From positions 1 through 28,502 of the forward strand of contig JASGFT010000051.1 in assembly GCA_047605425.1 (NCBI GenBank): a stretch of 28,502 bases of DNA, in the 5' to 3' direction. Of this stretch, positions 8,520-16,174 are shown one piece after another (position 1 is the stretch's first letter; each line of letters starts with the position of its first letter). Source of the DNA: JAKPAM01 sp047605425 (GTDB lineage Bacteria; Pseudomonadota; Gammaproteobacteria; Burkholderiales; Burkholderiaceae_E). The notes beneath the pieces are model-generated. The model was not told where the DNA came from. It made no database searches and saw only the letters and a list, made by a program, of their open reading frames with translations. A program made the translations under genes and the position numbers.

Positions 8520-9749
8520 ATGCGAATCCTCTACCTCGACCACTATATCGGCTCTCTGCGCCACGGCATGGAGTTCCGTCCTTACTACATCGCCCGCGAG
8601 TGGGTGCGCATGGGGCATCAGGTCACGATGGTCGGCGCCAGCTACGCGCACGTGCGCAGTCGCCAGCCTGACGTGCGCGGTGACGTCACCGCCGAAACGA
8701 TCGACGGCATCGATTACCTGTGGCTGGCCACGCCGCCTTATGAAGGCAACGGCATGCAGCGGATGCGCAACATGATCGCCTACGTGCGCGCGCTGTACCG
8801 CCTGCGCAACCGTTTCGTCGCCGGCAAGCCCGACGTCGTCATCGCTTCGTCCACTTATCCCTGGGACATCTACCCCGCGCGGTCGATCGCGCGCCGGGCG
8901 GGCGCTCGCCTGGCCTTCGAGGTCCATGACCTGTGGCCGATGTCGCCGATGGAGATCGGCGGCCTGTCGCGCTGGCATCCTTTCATCGTGGCGATCCAGC
9001 ATGGCGAGGACTACGCGTGCCGCCACGCCGACGTGATCGTCAGCATCCTGCCGCACGCCGATCGGCATCTGGTCACGCGAGGCATGCCGCATCAGCGCTA
9101 CGTTCACGTGCCCAACGGGATCGATTTCGACGAGTGGGATGGCGACTATCGGGCTCCGCCGAACGAAGCCACCCGGCTGGTCGATTCGCTGCGCGCGCAA
9201 GGCCGACTGCTGATCGGCTACGCGGGCAGCCACAGCCCCGGCAATGCGCTGGATACCGTGATCGAGCTGGCGTCGCGCGTACAGGATCAGCCGGTTGCGT
9301 TCGTGATGATCGGCGGCGGGCCATCCAAGGCGGAACTCATCCAGGCTGCGCAACAAAAAAGCCTGAACAACGTCCATTTTTGCGATCCGGTGCCCAAACG
9401 CGATGTTCCGGATCTGCTTCGCCAGTTCGATGCGTTGTACTATGGCCTGATTCCATCGCCGCTGTATCGGTATGGCATCAGCGCGAACAAGTTGTTCGAC
9501 TACATGGCGGCAGCCCGACCCGTCATCCAGTCCAACAACGCGTCGAATGACGTGGTCGGCGATGCACAGTGCGGTTTCTCTGTCGGCCCCAACGACGTGC
9601 AGGCGCTGACCCGCGTCGTGCGCGAACTGGTTTCGATGACACCGGCGCAACGCGACGCGATGGGTGCCAACGGCGAGCGTTATGTCCGGGCCCACCACGA
9701 TCACCGCGTTCTGGCCCGACGCTTCCTGGATGCCATAGCCAAGCATTGA
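8520..9749 (+). CDS. Glycosyltransferase family 4, WbuB-like
   Basis: Second GT4 glycosyltransferase of the locus, 409 residues from ATG 8520. The opening MRILYLDHYIGSLRHGMEFRP, the AREWVRMGHQVTMV strand/helix, EVHDLWP (134-140) and GISANKLFDYMAA (319-331) are hallmarks of the WbuB branch, which transfers N-acetylated deoxy-hexosamines such as FucNAc in several O-antigen loci. The second acidic residue of the family motif is Asp (KLFDYMA), as usual there. An in-frame GTG at 8514 is also possible but would add only two residues. No membrane segment is seen. With the phosphoglycosyl transferase at 18592 and the GT4 at 7327, the locus encodes three sugar-adding enzymes, suggesting at least a trisaccharide repeat unless others lie outside. 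Confidence 0.9.
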   Translation: MRILYLDHYIGSLRHGMEFRPYYIAREWVRMGHQVTMVGASYAHVRSRQPDVRGDVTAETIDGIDYLWLATPPYEGNGMQRMRNMIAYVRALYRLRNRFVAGKPDVVIASSTYPWDIYPARSIARRAGARLAFEVHDLWPMSPMEIGGLSRWHPFIVAIQHGEDYACRHADVIVSILPHADRHLVTRGMPHQRYVHVPNGIDFDEWDGDYRAPPNEATRLVDSLRAQGRLLIGYAGSHSPGNALDTVIELASRVQDQPVAFVMIGGGPSKAELIQAAQQKSLNNVHFCDPVPKRDVPDLLRQFDALYYGLIPSPLYRYGISANKLFDYMAAARPVIQSNNASNDVVGDAQCGFSVGPNDVQALTRVVRELVSMTPAQRDAMGANGERYVRAHHDHRVLARRFLDAIAKH

Positions 9750-9778
9750 GGCATTCTTCGCTTCGTCCCGCCGCCTAA

Positions 9779-11101
9779 ATGCCCTCGCCCCAAGATCCAA
9801 CGCAAGCGTCCGATGAGGCCTCGGCGTCCCTGCCTCCCGCGGCCCGGTACTGGCGCAACGTGATCACGGTGCTCAGCGGCACGGCGGTCGCGCAAGCGAT
9901 CCCGATCCTGATCATGCCGGTGCTGACTCGCATGGTCACGCCCGGCGAGATGGGACTGTTCAGCGTCTGGTTCGGAATCATGTCGGTCGTCGCGGTCGTC
10001 GTGAACCTGAGACTGGACGTCGCGGTCACCGTTTCGCGCAATCCCGACGAGCTACGCGCGGGCGCTTCGCTGGCCAGCCGTCTGGCGATTCCGCTGTCGG
10101 CGACGAGCGTGCTGATCGCGCTGGCGCTCCATCAGCATCTGGGCCAATGGGTTCCGGGCTGGACCGTGGCTTCCGCCCTCGCCCTGGGCGTGAGCGCATG
10201 GGCCCTGGCCAGCATCACGCTCGCCAGAGCCTGCGCCGTCATGCTGAGCGATTTCGTTGGCTTGTCGATCATCCGGATGACTCAGGCGATCTCGATGGCG
10301 GCCGGTCAACTGCTGGGCGTACTGACCATCGGTGGGGGGGGAGGCCTCGTCTGGGGTTATGTCATCGGTGGCGCGTTTTGTGTGGAGATCGCGCGTCGAC
10401 GCCTGACGCCCGCGTTCGCCGCTCGCGCCAAGCGGCCCGATCGCGCGGCCCGCCGCGCGTTCATCCGGCACCACGCCCATACGGCGAAATTCGCGTTGCC
10501 CGCCGATCTGGTCAACAACGTCTGCCAGCAGTTGCCGATCGTGTTGCTCGGCGCGCGCTTCGGTCCGGACGCCGCGGGCCTTTTCGCATTGATGATCCGC
10601 GCCATCGACGCGCCGATCGCGGTTTTCTCGCAATCGGTCCAGGATGTCTATAAGCGACGAGCGCTCAGCGAGTTCCAGGCCAACGGCGAATGCCGCCGCG
10701 CCTACCTCGACACGCTCAAGGTATTGAGCGCCGTCGCGGTGCTGCCGGCTTCGGCGCTGTTTTTCGCGGGCCCGATGCTCTTCGGTTTCGTGTTCGGTGA
10801 CGGGTACCGGGCATCGGGCGAGATGGCCCAGATCCTGGCGCCGATGACCTATCTGCGCTTCTTCGCGAGCCCTCTCGGATACACGCTGTACATCGCGCGA
10901 CGCCCCCATCTGCAACTGCTCTGGCAGATCGGGCTGCTGGTGATGACGCTCGCGGCGTTCCTGATTCCGGCTCGTTCGGCCGACGCGATCCTTTCCTACG
11001 CGTGCGGCTACGCGGCCCTGTATCTCGTCTACCTGGTATTTTCCTATCGCGCGGCCTCGGGCCGTCCACGCCCTCGCCCGTCCGCGGAGCCGCTGTCGTG
11101 A
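9779..11101 (+). CDS. wzx: Wzx-type lipid-linked repeat-unit flippase (MOP superfamily)
   Basis: Polytopic inner-membrane protein of 440 residues with many hydrophobic helices spread over its length, for example about 30-50, 57-75, 95-115, 122-143, 155-178, 183-203 and a block of helices from about 315 to the end. The segment SGTAVAQAIPILIMPVLTRM with PGEMGLFSVW is the typical first helix and loop of MOP-family polysaccharide flippases. Predicted to move undecaprenyl-PP-linked repeat units to the periplasm. It lies directly before the polymerase and overlaps it by 4 bases, the common wzx-wzy pairing. An 8-G run at 10334-10341 falls within a five-glycine stretch (185-189) and is a possible slippage point. 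Confidence 0.87.
   Translation: MPSPQDPTQASDEASASLPPAARYWRNVITVLSGTAVAQAIPILIMPVLTRMVTPGEMGLFSVWFGIMSVVAVVVNLRLDVAVTVSRNPDELRAGASLASRLAIPLSATSVLIALALHQHLGQWVPGWTVASALALGVSAWALASITLARACAVMLSDFVGLSIIRMTQAISMAAGQLLGVLTIGGGGGLVWGYVIGGAFCVEIARRRLTPAFAARAKRPDRAARRAFIRHHAHTAKFALPADLVNNVCQQLPIVLLGARFGPDAAGLFALMIRAIDAPIAVFSQSVQDVYKRRALSEFQANGECRRAYLDTLKVLSAVAVLPASALFFAGPMLFGFVFGDGYRASGEMAQILAPMTYLRFFASPLGYTLYIARRPHLQLLWQIGLLVMTLAAFLIPARSADAILSYACGYAALYLVYLVFSYRAASGRPRPRPSAEPLS
10334..10341 (+). repeat. Poly-G(8) tract inside wzx
   Basis: Eight consecutive G bases fall within the codons for Gly185-Gly189 of the flippase. Gain or loss of one base would shift the frame and truncate the protein to under half its length. 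The tract is on the short side for known phase-variable genes, so switching is only a possibility. Confidence 0.9.
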
Positions 11102-12366
11102 TCCTGGTCAATCGATCTCGCGTCGCGGCATCGCCCGGCGATCCCCACGTCGCGTCGGCATCCGCCGACTGGCACCGTTCATTGCTGGCCGCCGCCGCGC
11201 TGTTTCAACTGGGCGTGCTCCCGGTCTTATGGAACGAAGCGACGTTCGCGCCGAGCGTCCTATGGACAAGCATCGGTGCCGCACTGATGATCGCGGCCAT
11301 CGTATCGGACCACGCAACGACTCAAACGGACCGGCGGCTTTACCGTCTGACGCTCGCATTCGTCATCGGCTATCCGCTACTGTGTCTGCTCAGCTATCTA
11401 TGGTCCGACCACGCATCGCCAGCGCGACTCGGCCTTCTGCCGACCAACGCGATGCTGATGGCGCTGGGTCTGCTCTACTTTCTGTTCGGCGCCGCGATCG
11501 CTCGCCATCCTTTCAGTGCCGGCCTGCCGGCCGCGCTCGTCGTGGCAAGCGTCTACGGACTGGCCGAAAGGGCGTCGTTCTCTCCGCAGGAAATCTACGA
11601 AAGACTGATGTACGACGGCTTCCGCGTCGACTATCAGTACCTGGGTGATGCATTCGTCCTGTGCGGCCTGATGGTGCTCCCCCGCGTGCGAAGCATGGGC
11701 TCGCGCCTGCTGTTCACCGCGCCATGCGTGGTCGTGATGTTCACGATTCCATCGCGCAGCGCCGCGTTCTTCGGCGCGCTGGCGCTCGTATTCGGGCTTT
11801 TTCTCGGCGCGCGCGCCTGGGGCCGTTTGATCGTCGGCACGGCGATGACGGCCTTGTTCGTCGGCTACCAGCTGCTTCCATTGGAAGAATGGTTCAGCAA
11901 TACCCGCTTCGAGACCATCCTTACCGGGGGCGACGACACATCGATCGATCTGCGCAGCCGGATCCTGTCCCACGGACTGCGAGTCATCAGCGAAAAACCA
12001 TTGCTGGGCGAATGGGCATTCCAGGTCGACGCATTGGGCTCCCGCGGACTCTACGTTCACAACGCCCTGGACCTGTGGGCGCAAGGCGGCATCCTCGCCT
12101 TCGCGTTGTTCGTCGCGCTTTGGGTCGTCGCCCTCCATCGTTGCTTCGAGCTCTGGCAGCGCGATCCCCGCGCCGGCAACGCTTGCGCGCCGTTGCTGCT
12201 GTTCGCCGGATTGTCCTGGGCGTTCTCCCGGAACGCCGCCTACGTATTGCTCTTTCTTTCGCTCGGCTATCTGGCCGGCATGGTGGGCAGGCGTCAGGCA
12301 TTGGACCATGAATCCGACCCGTCAACTGGCATAGCGGACGGCGCGCCCGAGCGCGCGGTCGCTTGA
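11098..12366 (+). CDS. wzy: Wzy-type O-antigen/capsule polymerase
   Basis: Polytopic membrane protein of 422 residues, predicted to polymerise repeat units in the periplasm. Hydrophobic helices alternate with a large loop at about 250-320, which contains RFETILTGGDDTSIDLRSR, then GEW and YVHNALDLWAQGGI; an H-N-x-(x)-D/G block near the last large loop is typical of Wzy/WaaL-type O-antigen polymerases and ligases. GTG at 11098 is chosen because it overlaps the wzx stop (GTGA), the classic coupling arrangement; an open frame reaches further up to 11002 but lies inside wzx. An O-antigen ligase cannot be excluded from the sequence; the position right after wzx favours Wzy. Confidence 0.85.
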   Translation: MILVNRSRVAASPGDPHVASASADWHRSLLAAAALFQLGVLPVLWNEATFAPSVLWTSIGAALMIAAIVSDHATTQTDRRLYRLTLAFVIGYPLLCLLSYLWSDHASPARLGLLPTNAMLMALGLLYFLFGAAIARHPFSAGLPAALVVASVYGLAERASFSPQEIYERLMYDGFRVDYQYLGDAFVLCGLMVLPRVRSMGSRLLFTAPCVVVMFTIPSRSAAFFGALALVFGLFLGARAWGRLIVGTAMTALFVGYQLLPLEEWFSNTRFETILTGGDDTSIDLRSRILSHGLRVISEKPLLGEWAFQVDALGSRGLYVHNALDLWAQGGILAFALFVALWVVALHRCFELWQRDPRAGNACAPLLLFAGLSWAFSRNAAYVLLFLSLGYLAGMVGRRQALDHESDPSTGIADGAPERAVA

Positions 12367-12423
12367 CGATGGAGGGTCAGCGCCAGATGCGTAACACCAG
12401 TGCCCCTGCTTCGAAGGACGCCC

Positions 12424-13086
12424 ATGTCTTCCGTCCTTGACAGACTCTTACCAAAGACTGGCGCCACCGTCATGGTGCTCGCCCCGCACACCGACGATGG
12501 CGAGTTCGGCTGCGGCGGCACGATCGCCAAGCTGTGCGACCAAGGCGCGCGCGTCGTCTACGTCGCGTTCTCCGCCGCCGAGAAATCCGTCAGCCCCGAG
12601 TACCCTCGCGACGTGCTGCGCAAGGAAGTCAAGGCCGCCACCGCCAAGCTGGGCATCGCCACCGACGACTGCATCGTGTTGCATTTCGAGGTCCGGCTGT
12701 TTCCCGAGCAGCGCCAGGCGATCCTCGACGCGATGATCAAGCTGCAACAACAATACAAGCCGTCGATCGTGCTGCTGCCCAGCCCGCATGACACGCACCA
12801 GGATCACGCGGTGATCGCGCACGAGGGATTCCGTGCGTTCAAACGCACGACGATGCTGGGCTATGAAGTGCCGTGGAACAACCTGGAGTTCCGCACGAGT
12901 TGCTTCGTCAAGCTCAGCGAAGAGGATCTGGACAAGAAGCTGCAGGCGCTCGCCTGCTATGAATCGCAGAGCAACCGCACGTACAGCAGCCGCGAATACA
13001 TCCGCGCGCTGGCCGTCACGCGCGGCATGCAGATCCAGACGCCTCTGGCCGAAGTGTTCGAGGTGGTAAGGCTGGTGATCGATTAG
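12424..13086 (+). CDS. PIG-L/LmbE-family N-deacetylase
   Basis: Zinc-dependent de-N-acetylase family, 220 residues from ATG 12424, which has a GAAGGA ribosome-binding sequence about 7 bases upstream; a GTG at 12400 would add eight residues without such a site. The family signature appears as APHTDDGEFGCGG (20-32; normally AHPDDE, here PHTDD) with zinc/catalytic residues His22, Asp24 and Asp25, and as PHDTHQDH (121-128) with a second histidine pair. No export signal is seen, so it should act on a nucleotide or lipid-linked amino sugar, as PIG-L relatives do on GlcNAc-containing substrates. It ends the long + strand run and converges, 11 bases apart, with the next gene. Substrate unknown; one of two unrelated deacetylases in the locus. 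Confidence 0.85.
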   Translation: MSSVLDRLLPKTGATVMVLAPHTDDGEFGCGGTIAKLCDQGARVVYVAFSAAEKSVSPEYPRDVLRKEVKAATAKLGIATDDCIVLHFEVRLFPEQRQAILDAMIKLQQQYKPSIVLLPSPHDTHQDHAVIAHEGFRAFKRTTMLGYEVPWNNLEFRTSCFVKLSEEDLDKKLQALACYESQSNRTYSSREYIRALAVTRGMQIQTPLAEVFEVVRLVID

Positions 13087-13097
13087 GGCCTGTTCAT

Positions 13098-14372
13098 TCA
13101 GCGCTTTTTCCGAGACGGCGCCATGATCTTCATCGGCGTGGGCAAGCCGTCGATCGACACGTCACCGGGCCCGCCGATGAACCGCCGCGCCGGCATCCGT
13201 CCGGCCGGCACGTAGAACTGGTTGCCCGATGTCGCCGGTGCGGCGCCGGATGGATTGGCCACGGCCGCACTGGGCATCGACACTTCGGCATCGGGGCGGG
13301 CATCGAGCAGCGCGAACAGATTGTCGGTCATGCGCACCGAGGCATCGGCCGGCGATCGCGGGCCGGATCCCGCGTAGAAATACAGCGGGAACGACGCTTG
13401 CCGCGCCCCGCCGATCATCATCGCTCGCGATCCGTCGACGCGAATGTCGTTCTGGCGGATCGTCCAGTTCGATGCGGGGTGGAACGCATTCGCGAGCAGA
13501 ATGCCGCCGTTTCCGATGCGCGTCACGACATTGCCCTCGACCAGCACGTTGGTCGGGTTCATGCCGGCATCGCCGTTGTAGACGTGCAGGAAGAAGCCCG
13601 CATTGACGTCGCCGACGGACGTGCAGCCGCGAATCCGGATATCGTCCGGCACGGCTTTCGGATCGGTCTTGCTGCCCGACAGATAGATATCGTGGTACTG
13701 GTTATGATCGGGCTGGCCATTTCCGCCAAGGAAAAGGCCATCCAGATACACCTTGCGCGCCCGCCCCCCGATCGTGATCACGCCGGTGCCGTGCCAATCG
13801 GTCAAGCGCAGGCCCCATATCTGCCAATCGAGCAAGCCGTCGCCGGCTCGCGTCACCGGATCGACGATCGAAAACGCATTGAGCGATCGATCCGGACCGT
13901 GGATCGTCGTCTCGCGCCACACCTGCGACGCGGGCGCGAACGTGATCCGGCTCGGCAGCAGCGTGCCCTTGTTGTCCGCCTGCGCCACGCTGACCAGCCC
14001 GCGCGGCGCCTTGCAATGGAAATCCTCGCCGACGAAGTACAGATTGGTATCGTCGGGCACCGCGCCGCGGCGGACTTGCGTCCAGACGTCGCGCCAGGCC
14101 GTCTGCGGCGTCTCGCCGTCGTCGAGGTCGTTGCCGGCGTTGCTGAAATAACGACTGTTGGCGCGCACGATCATCGGCGGCGCCACGTAGGGGGGCAGCG
14201 GGCGCGCCGCGCTGGCTGGCAGCGCCGTGGCATCGGCGGTCGTGGCCGCGCGTGCGACGCGCGAGCCCAGCCAGGCGCCGCCGGGCAAGGCCGAGTGGCC
14301 GATGACGAACCCTCCGCCGAACAGCGCCAGTCGGCGCAGCACATCGCGTCGTAGTGGAGATCGATCTGGCAT
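13098..14372 (-). CDS. Tat-exported predicted right-handed beta-helix protein
   Basis: Not matched to a named family. The 424-residue form from ATG 14372 starts with a twin-arginine signal: RRDVLRR at 8-14, a hydrophobic stretch (about 15-35) and an ARA-A cleavage-like site near 41-43. The mature start RYFSNAGNDLDDGETPQTAW (74-93) is the usual opening strand of parallel beta-helix polysaccharide lyases and related proteins. The middle region repeats short V/I/N-rich rungs (for example NVLVEGNVVTRIGNGGILL, TIRQNDIRV). A carbohydrate-active role (lyase, epimerase or hydrolase) is inferred from fold-like features only; no catalytic motif could be named. A longer open frame reaches 14612, but it would bury the signal sequence and overlap the upstream gene, so ATG 14372 is preferred. 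It is downstream of the secreted protein at 14470-15810, 97 bases away on the same strand, so the two may be co-transcribed. Confidence 0.75.
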   Translation of the reverse strand: MPDRSPLRRDVLRRLALFGGGFVIGHSALPGGAWLGSRVARAATTADATALPASAARPLPPYVAPPMIVRANSRYFSNAGNDLDDGETPQTAWRDVWTQVRRGAVPDDTNLYFVGEDFHCKAPRGLVSVAQADNKGTLLPSRITFAPASQVWRETTIHGPDRSLNAFSIVDPVTRAGDGLLDWQIWGLRLTDWHGTGVITIGGRARKVYLDGLFLGGNGQPDHNQYHDIYLSGSKTDPKAVPDDIRIRGCTSVGDVNAGFFLHVYNGDAGMNPTNVLVEGNVVTRIGNGGILLANAFHPASNWTIRQNDIRVDGSRAMMIGGARQASFPLYFYAGSGPRSPADASVRMTDNLFALLDARPDAEVSMPSAAVANPSGAAPATSGNQFYVPAGRMPARRFIGGPGDVSIDGLPTPMKIMAPSRKKR

Positions 14373-14469
14373 CGGAGCCTGCCGCGCCGCCGAACCGCGA
14401 ACGCGACATCCGGCAGCGTCGAGAAGATGGGCGAAGGTCGAGATCGGGGAGATTCTACAGCGCAACGCG

Positions 14470-15810
14470 TCACGGAGCCCGGTGCAGCACGATGCGCCAA
14501 TTGGCACCCCGCCCCGGCCATCGCTTGGCCCAGTGATTGGCATCGATCCACAAGCCCAGCTGATAGTGCTGGGCTCGCGATTCGGTGAACGCGACTGGTG
14601 GCTGGAAACCAAACCTGCTGCCGTTGCGCTGGTCCGCGAACGCCCAGGTCGAACCGTCTCGAGGCGTCAGCGTCACGTCATACGTCCGTCCGGCCTCGAA
14701 ACGGATCGGCGAACGCAATGCCACGTCGTACCACGTCATCACGCCCGCGCTTCCCACGCTGTCGTCGACGCGATAGTTGGGCTGCGCCTGTTCGATGATG
14801 CCCTCAGCCAGAACGCTCGCCCCCAGGCGGATCTGCCAGCCGAGCCCGCCGATGCCGTCGATCTTTCCGGTATTGATCGACAAGCCGGTGATCGTGTGCG
14901 ACTCGCAAGGCCGGAACCGCTCTCGCACGGGATTGGCGGCGCCGTTCTTCCACAACCGTCCGCCAGCATCGACATTGCCGGTTTCCATGTTCGCATTGCC
15001 GAAACGACGACCATCCGTCAGCGCGACCTCGATGATCGGCGCGACGTACGCGCCGCCATGTCCATCGGTGGTCCAGTCCTCCCAATCGGGCGGGCCCGCG
15101 TCGCCGCTCGCCCGCCGCCCCACCAGCGTGGACAATTCCAACGCGTGCAACCAGCGTCCCGGCCGGCCATTGGCCTCGATCGTATAGGCCATGTCCCAAC
15201 TCGACCAGTTCGAGGCGGGATCGATGGCCTCGTTGATCGCCACCAGATGATAGAAGCGTCCCGCCTCGATCCCGCCTTCGCCGCTCAACGGATCGGGCGC
15301 GAAACGATCGGCCCGTGTCCGGTAGTGTCCGTCACGCATGCTCATCGCGCCGGGCCGGCGCCGTCCACGGGCCAGCGGCGCAGCCGACCAGTCCGGCAAA
15401 TGGCGCGCGCTGCCGTCGTCAGGCAGCAACCGGATCGCGATATCCCCGCCATCGCCGCCCGCGTAGCCTCGACCATCGGACCAGTACAAGCGTACCGACG
15501 CGATCGTTCCGTCAAAGGGCGCGCGAAACCGGATCGCAGGGAAGACGTCCACGCCTCGCCGGCGTTCGGCATTGACGTTCCAGAGCCCGTCGAGAATGAA
15601 GCGGCCCGGCCCGTACACCCGAGCCAGATCCGGACTGTCGAATCGATACCCTCCGGACCATGCGGGCAACAGAGCGTCCGCCGCGTCCGATGAATGCACC
15701 GGACAACGCTCGACCGACTGGCCGACGACGATCATCGGCAATCCGATCGCCAGGCACGAGATGATCAGCCAGGCACGCAGGGAAAAGCTGGCACGCGAGA
15801 TCCTCGTCAT
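14470..15810 (-). CDS. Exported protein of unknown family, paralogue of the 19279-21054 lipoprotein
   Basis: I do not recognise the family. The 446 residues begin with an N-terminal signal or anchor (basic n-region, hydrophobic stretch about 10-30). From Leu62 to the C-terminus (385 residues) it aligns end to end, with few gaps, to the C-terminal 387 residues of the lipoprotein at 19279-21054. Shared blocks include YGPG...DGLWN.NAER, RLYWSDG.GYAGGDGGDI.IRLLPDD (conserved over about 99-126), NWSSWDMAY, NMETGNVD, WKNGxANPVRERF and the last residues WRxVLHxAP. The pattern is beta-rich with many aromatic, Gly and Asp residues, compatible with a carbohydrate-binding or acting surface protein; this is inference. 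It sits in opposite orientation to the sugar genes, immediately upstream of the beta-helix gene. No strong ribosome-binding site is seen before ATG 15810. Confidence 0.8.
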   Translation of the reverse strand: MTRISRASFSLRAWLIISCLAIGLPMIVVGQSVERCPVHSSDAADALLPAWSGGYRFDSPDLARVYGPGRFILDGLWNVNAERRRGVDVFPAIRFRAPFDGTIASVRLYWSDGRGYAGGDGGDIAIRLLPDDGSARHLPDWSAAPLARGRRRPGAMSMRDGHYRTRADRFAPDPLSGEGGIEAGRFYHLVAINEAIDPASNWSSWDMAYTIEANGRPGRWLHALELSTLVGRRASGDAGPPDWEDWTTDGHGGAYVAPIIEVALTDGRRFGNANMETGNVDAGGRLWKNGAANPVRERFRPCESHTITGLSINTGKIDGIGGLGWQIRLGASVLAEGIIEQAQPNYRVDDSVGSAGVMTWYDVALRSPIRFEAGRTYDVTLTPRDGSTWAFADQRNGSRFGFQPPVAFTESRAQHYQLGLWIDANHWAKRWPGRGANWRIVLHRAP

Positions 15811-16174
15811 GGTCCGCAGTGTCGCACGGCAGCCTGCCCCGCCGGCAGCTCGCGGGCGAGGGAGGCGACTCGCCCCGTCGATGAGCCGTCAGGCCTGTCC
15901 TCGATTCCGCGACATCCTTGTCCGCCGGTACCGTTCGACGCTGATCGCGGGGCGACCCCGAGAGGACGCGGCGTACGCGCACATCGCTGCGTGTCCGGCC
16001 CGGCAGATCAACCCACCGCAGAGCGCATCGCATACCATTGTCGCCTTGGCCGCTCAGAGGCTGAGAGTTTTTCGGCCGTGCCCGAAAGACTCTCAGCCTC
16101 TCAGGGCCCGGCGCCTCCGATCCTCGCGTACGCCATGGTCTTTACCGCTCACCCCCTATCGAGAGGCCCACGCC
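15811..16174. other. Divergent intergenic region with a long inverted repeat
   Basis: This 364-base gap separates two divergent genes, so it should hold promoters for both. I find no convincing -35/-10 pair on either strand. The clearest structure is the inverted repeat at 16056-16101. A short AGAGG precedes the ATG at 16175 by 8 bases and is the likely ribosome-binding site. Open frames crossing this gap are shadows of the flanking genes. Confidence 0.7.
16056..16101. repeat. Long inverted repeat, 20-base arms, 6-base loop
   Basis: Left arm 16056-16075 and right arm 16082-16101 are complementary over 20 bases with one mismatch (a G-U wobble in RNA of the + strand), enclosing CCGTGC. The core AGAGGCTGAGAGT / ACTCTCAGCCTCT is perfect. 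It lies 73 bases before the aminotransferase start. No T-run follows on either strand, so it is not a standard Rho-independent terminator; an operator dyad or an RNA leader hairpin are alternatives. Confidence 0.85.

Noticed and set aside
14373..14612. N-terminal extension of the Tat beta-helix protein
   Set aside because: It would overlap the upstream gene by over 140 bases and place the twin-arginine signal internally.
15572..16174. N-terminal extension of the second aminotransferase
   Set aside because: The segment is antisense to the exported protein or non-coding and shows no aminotransferase features.
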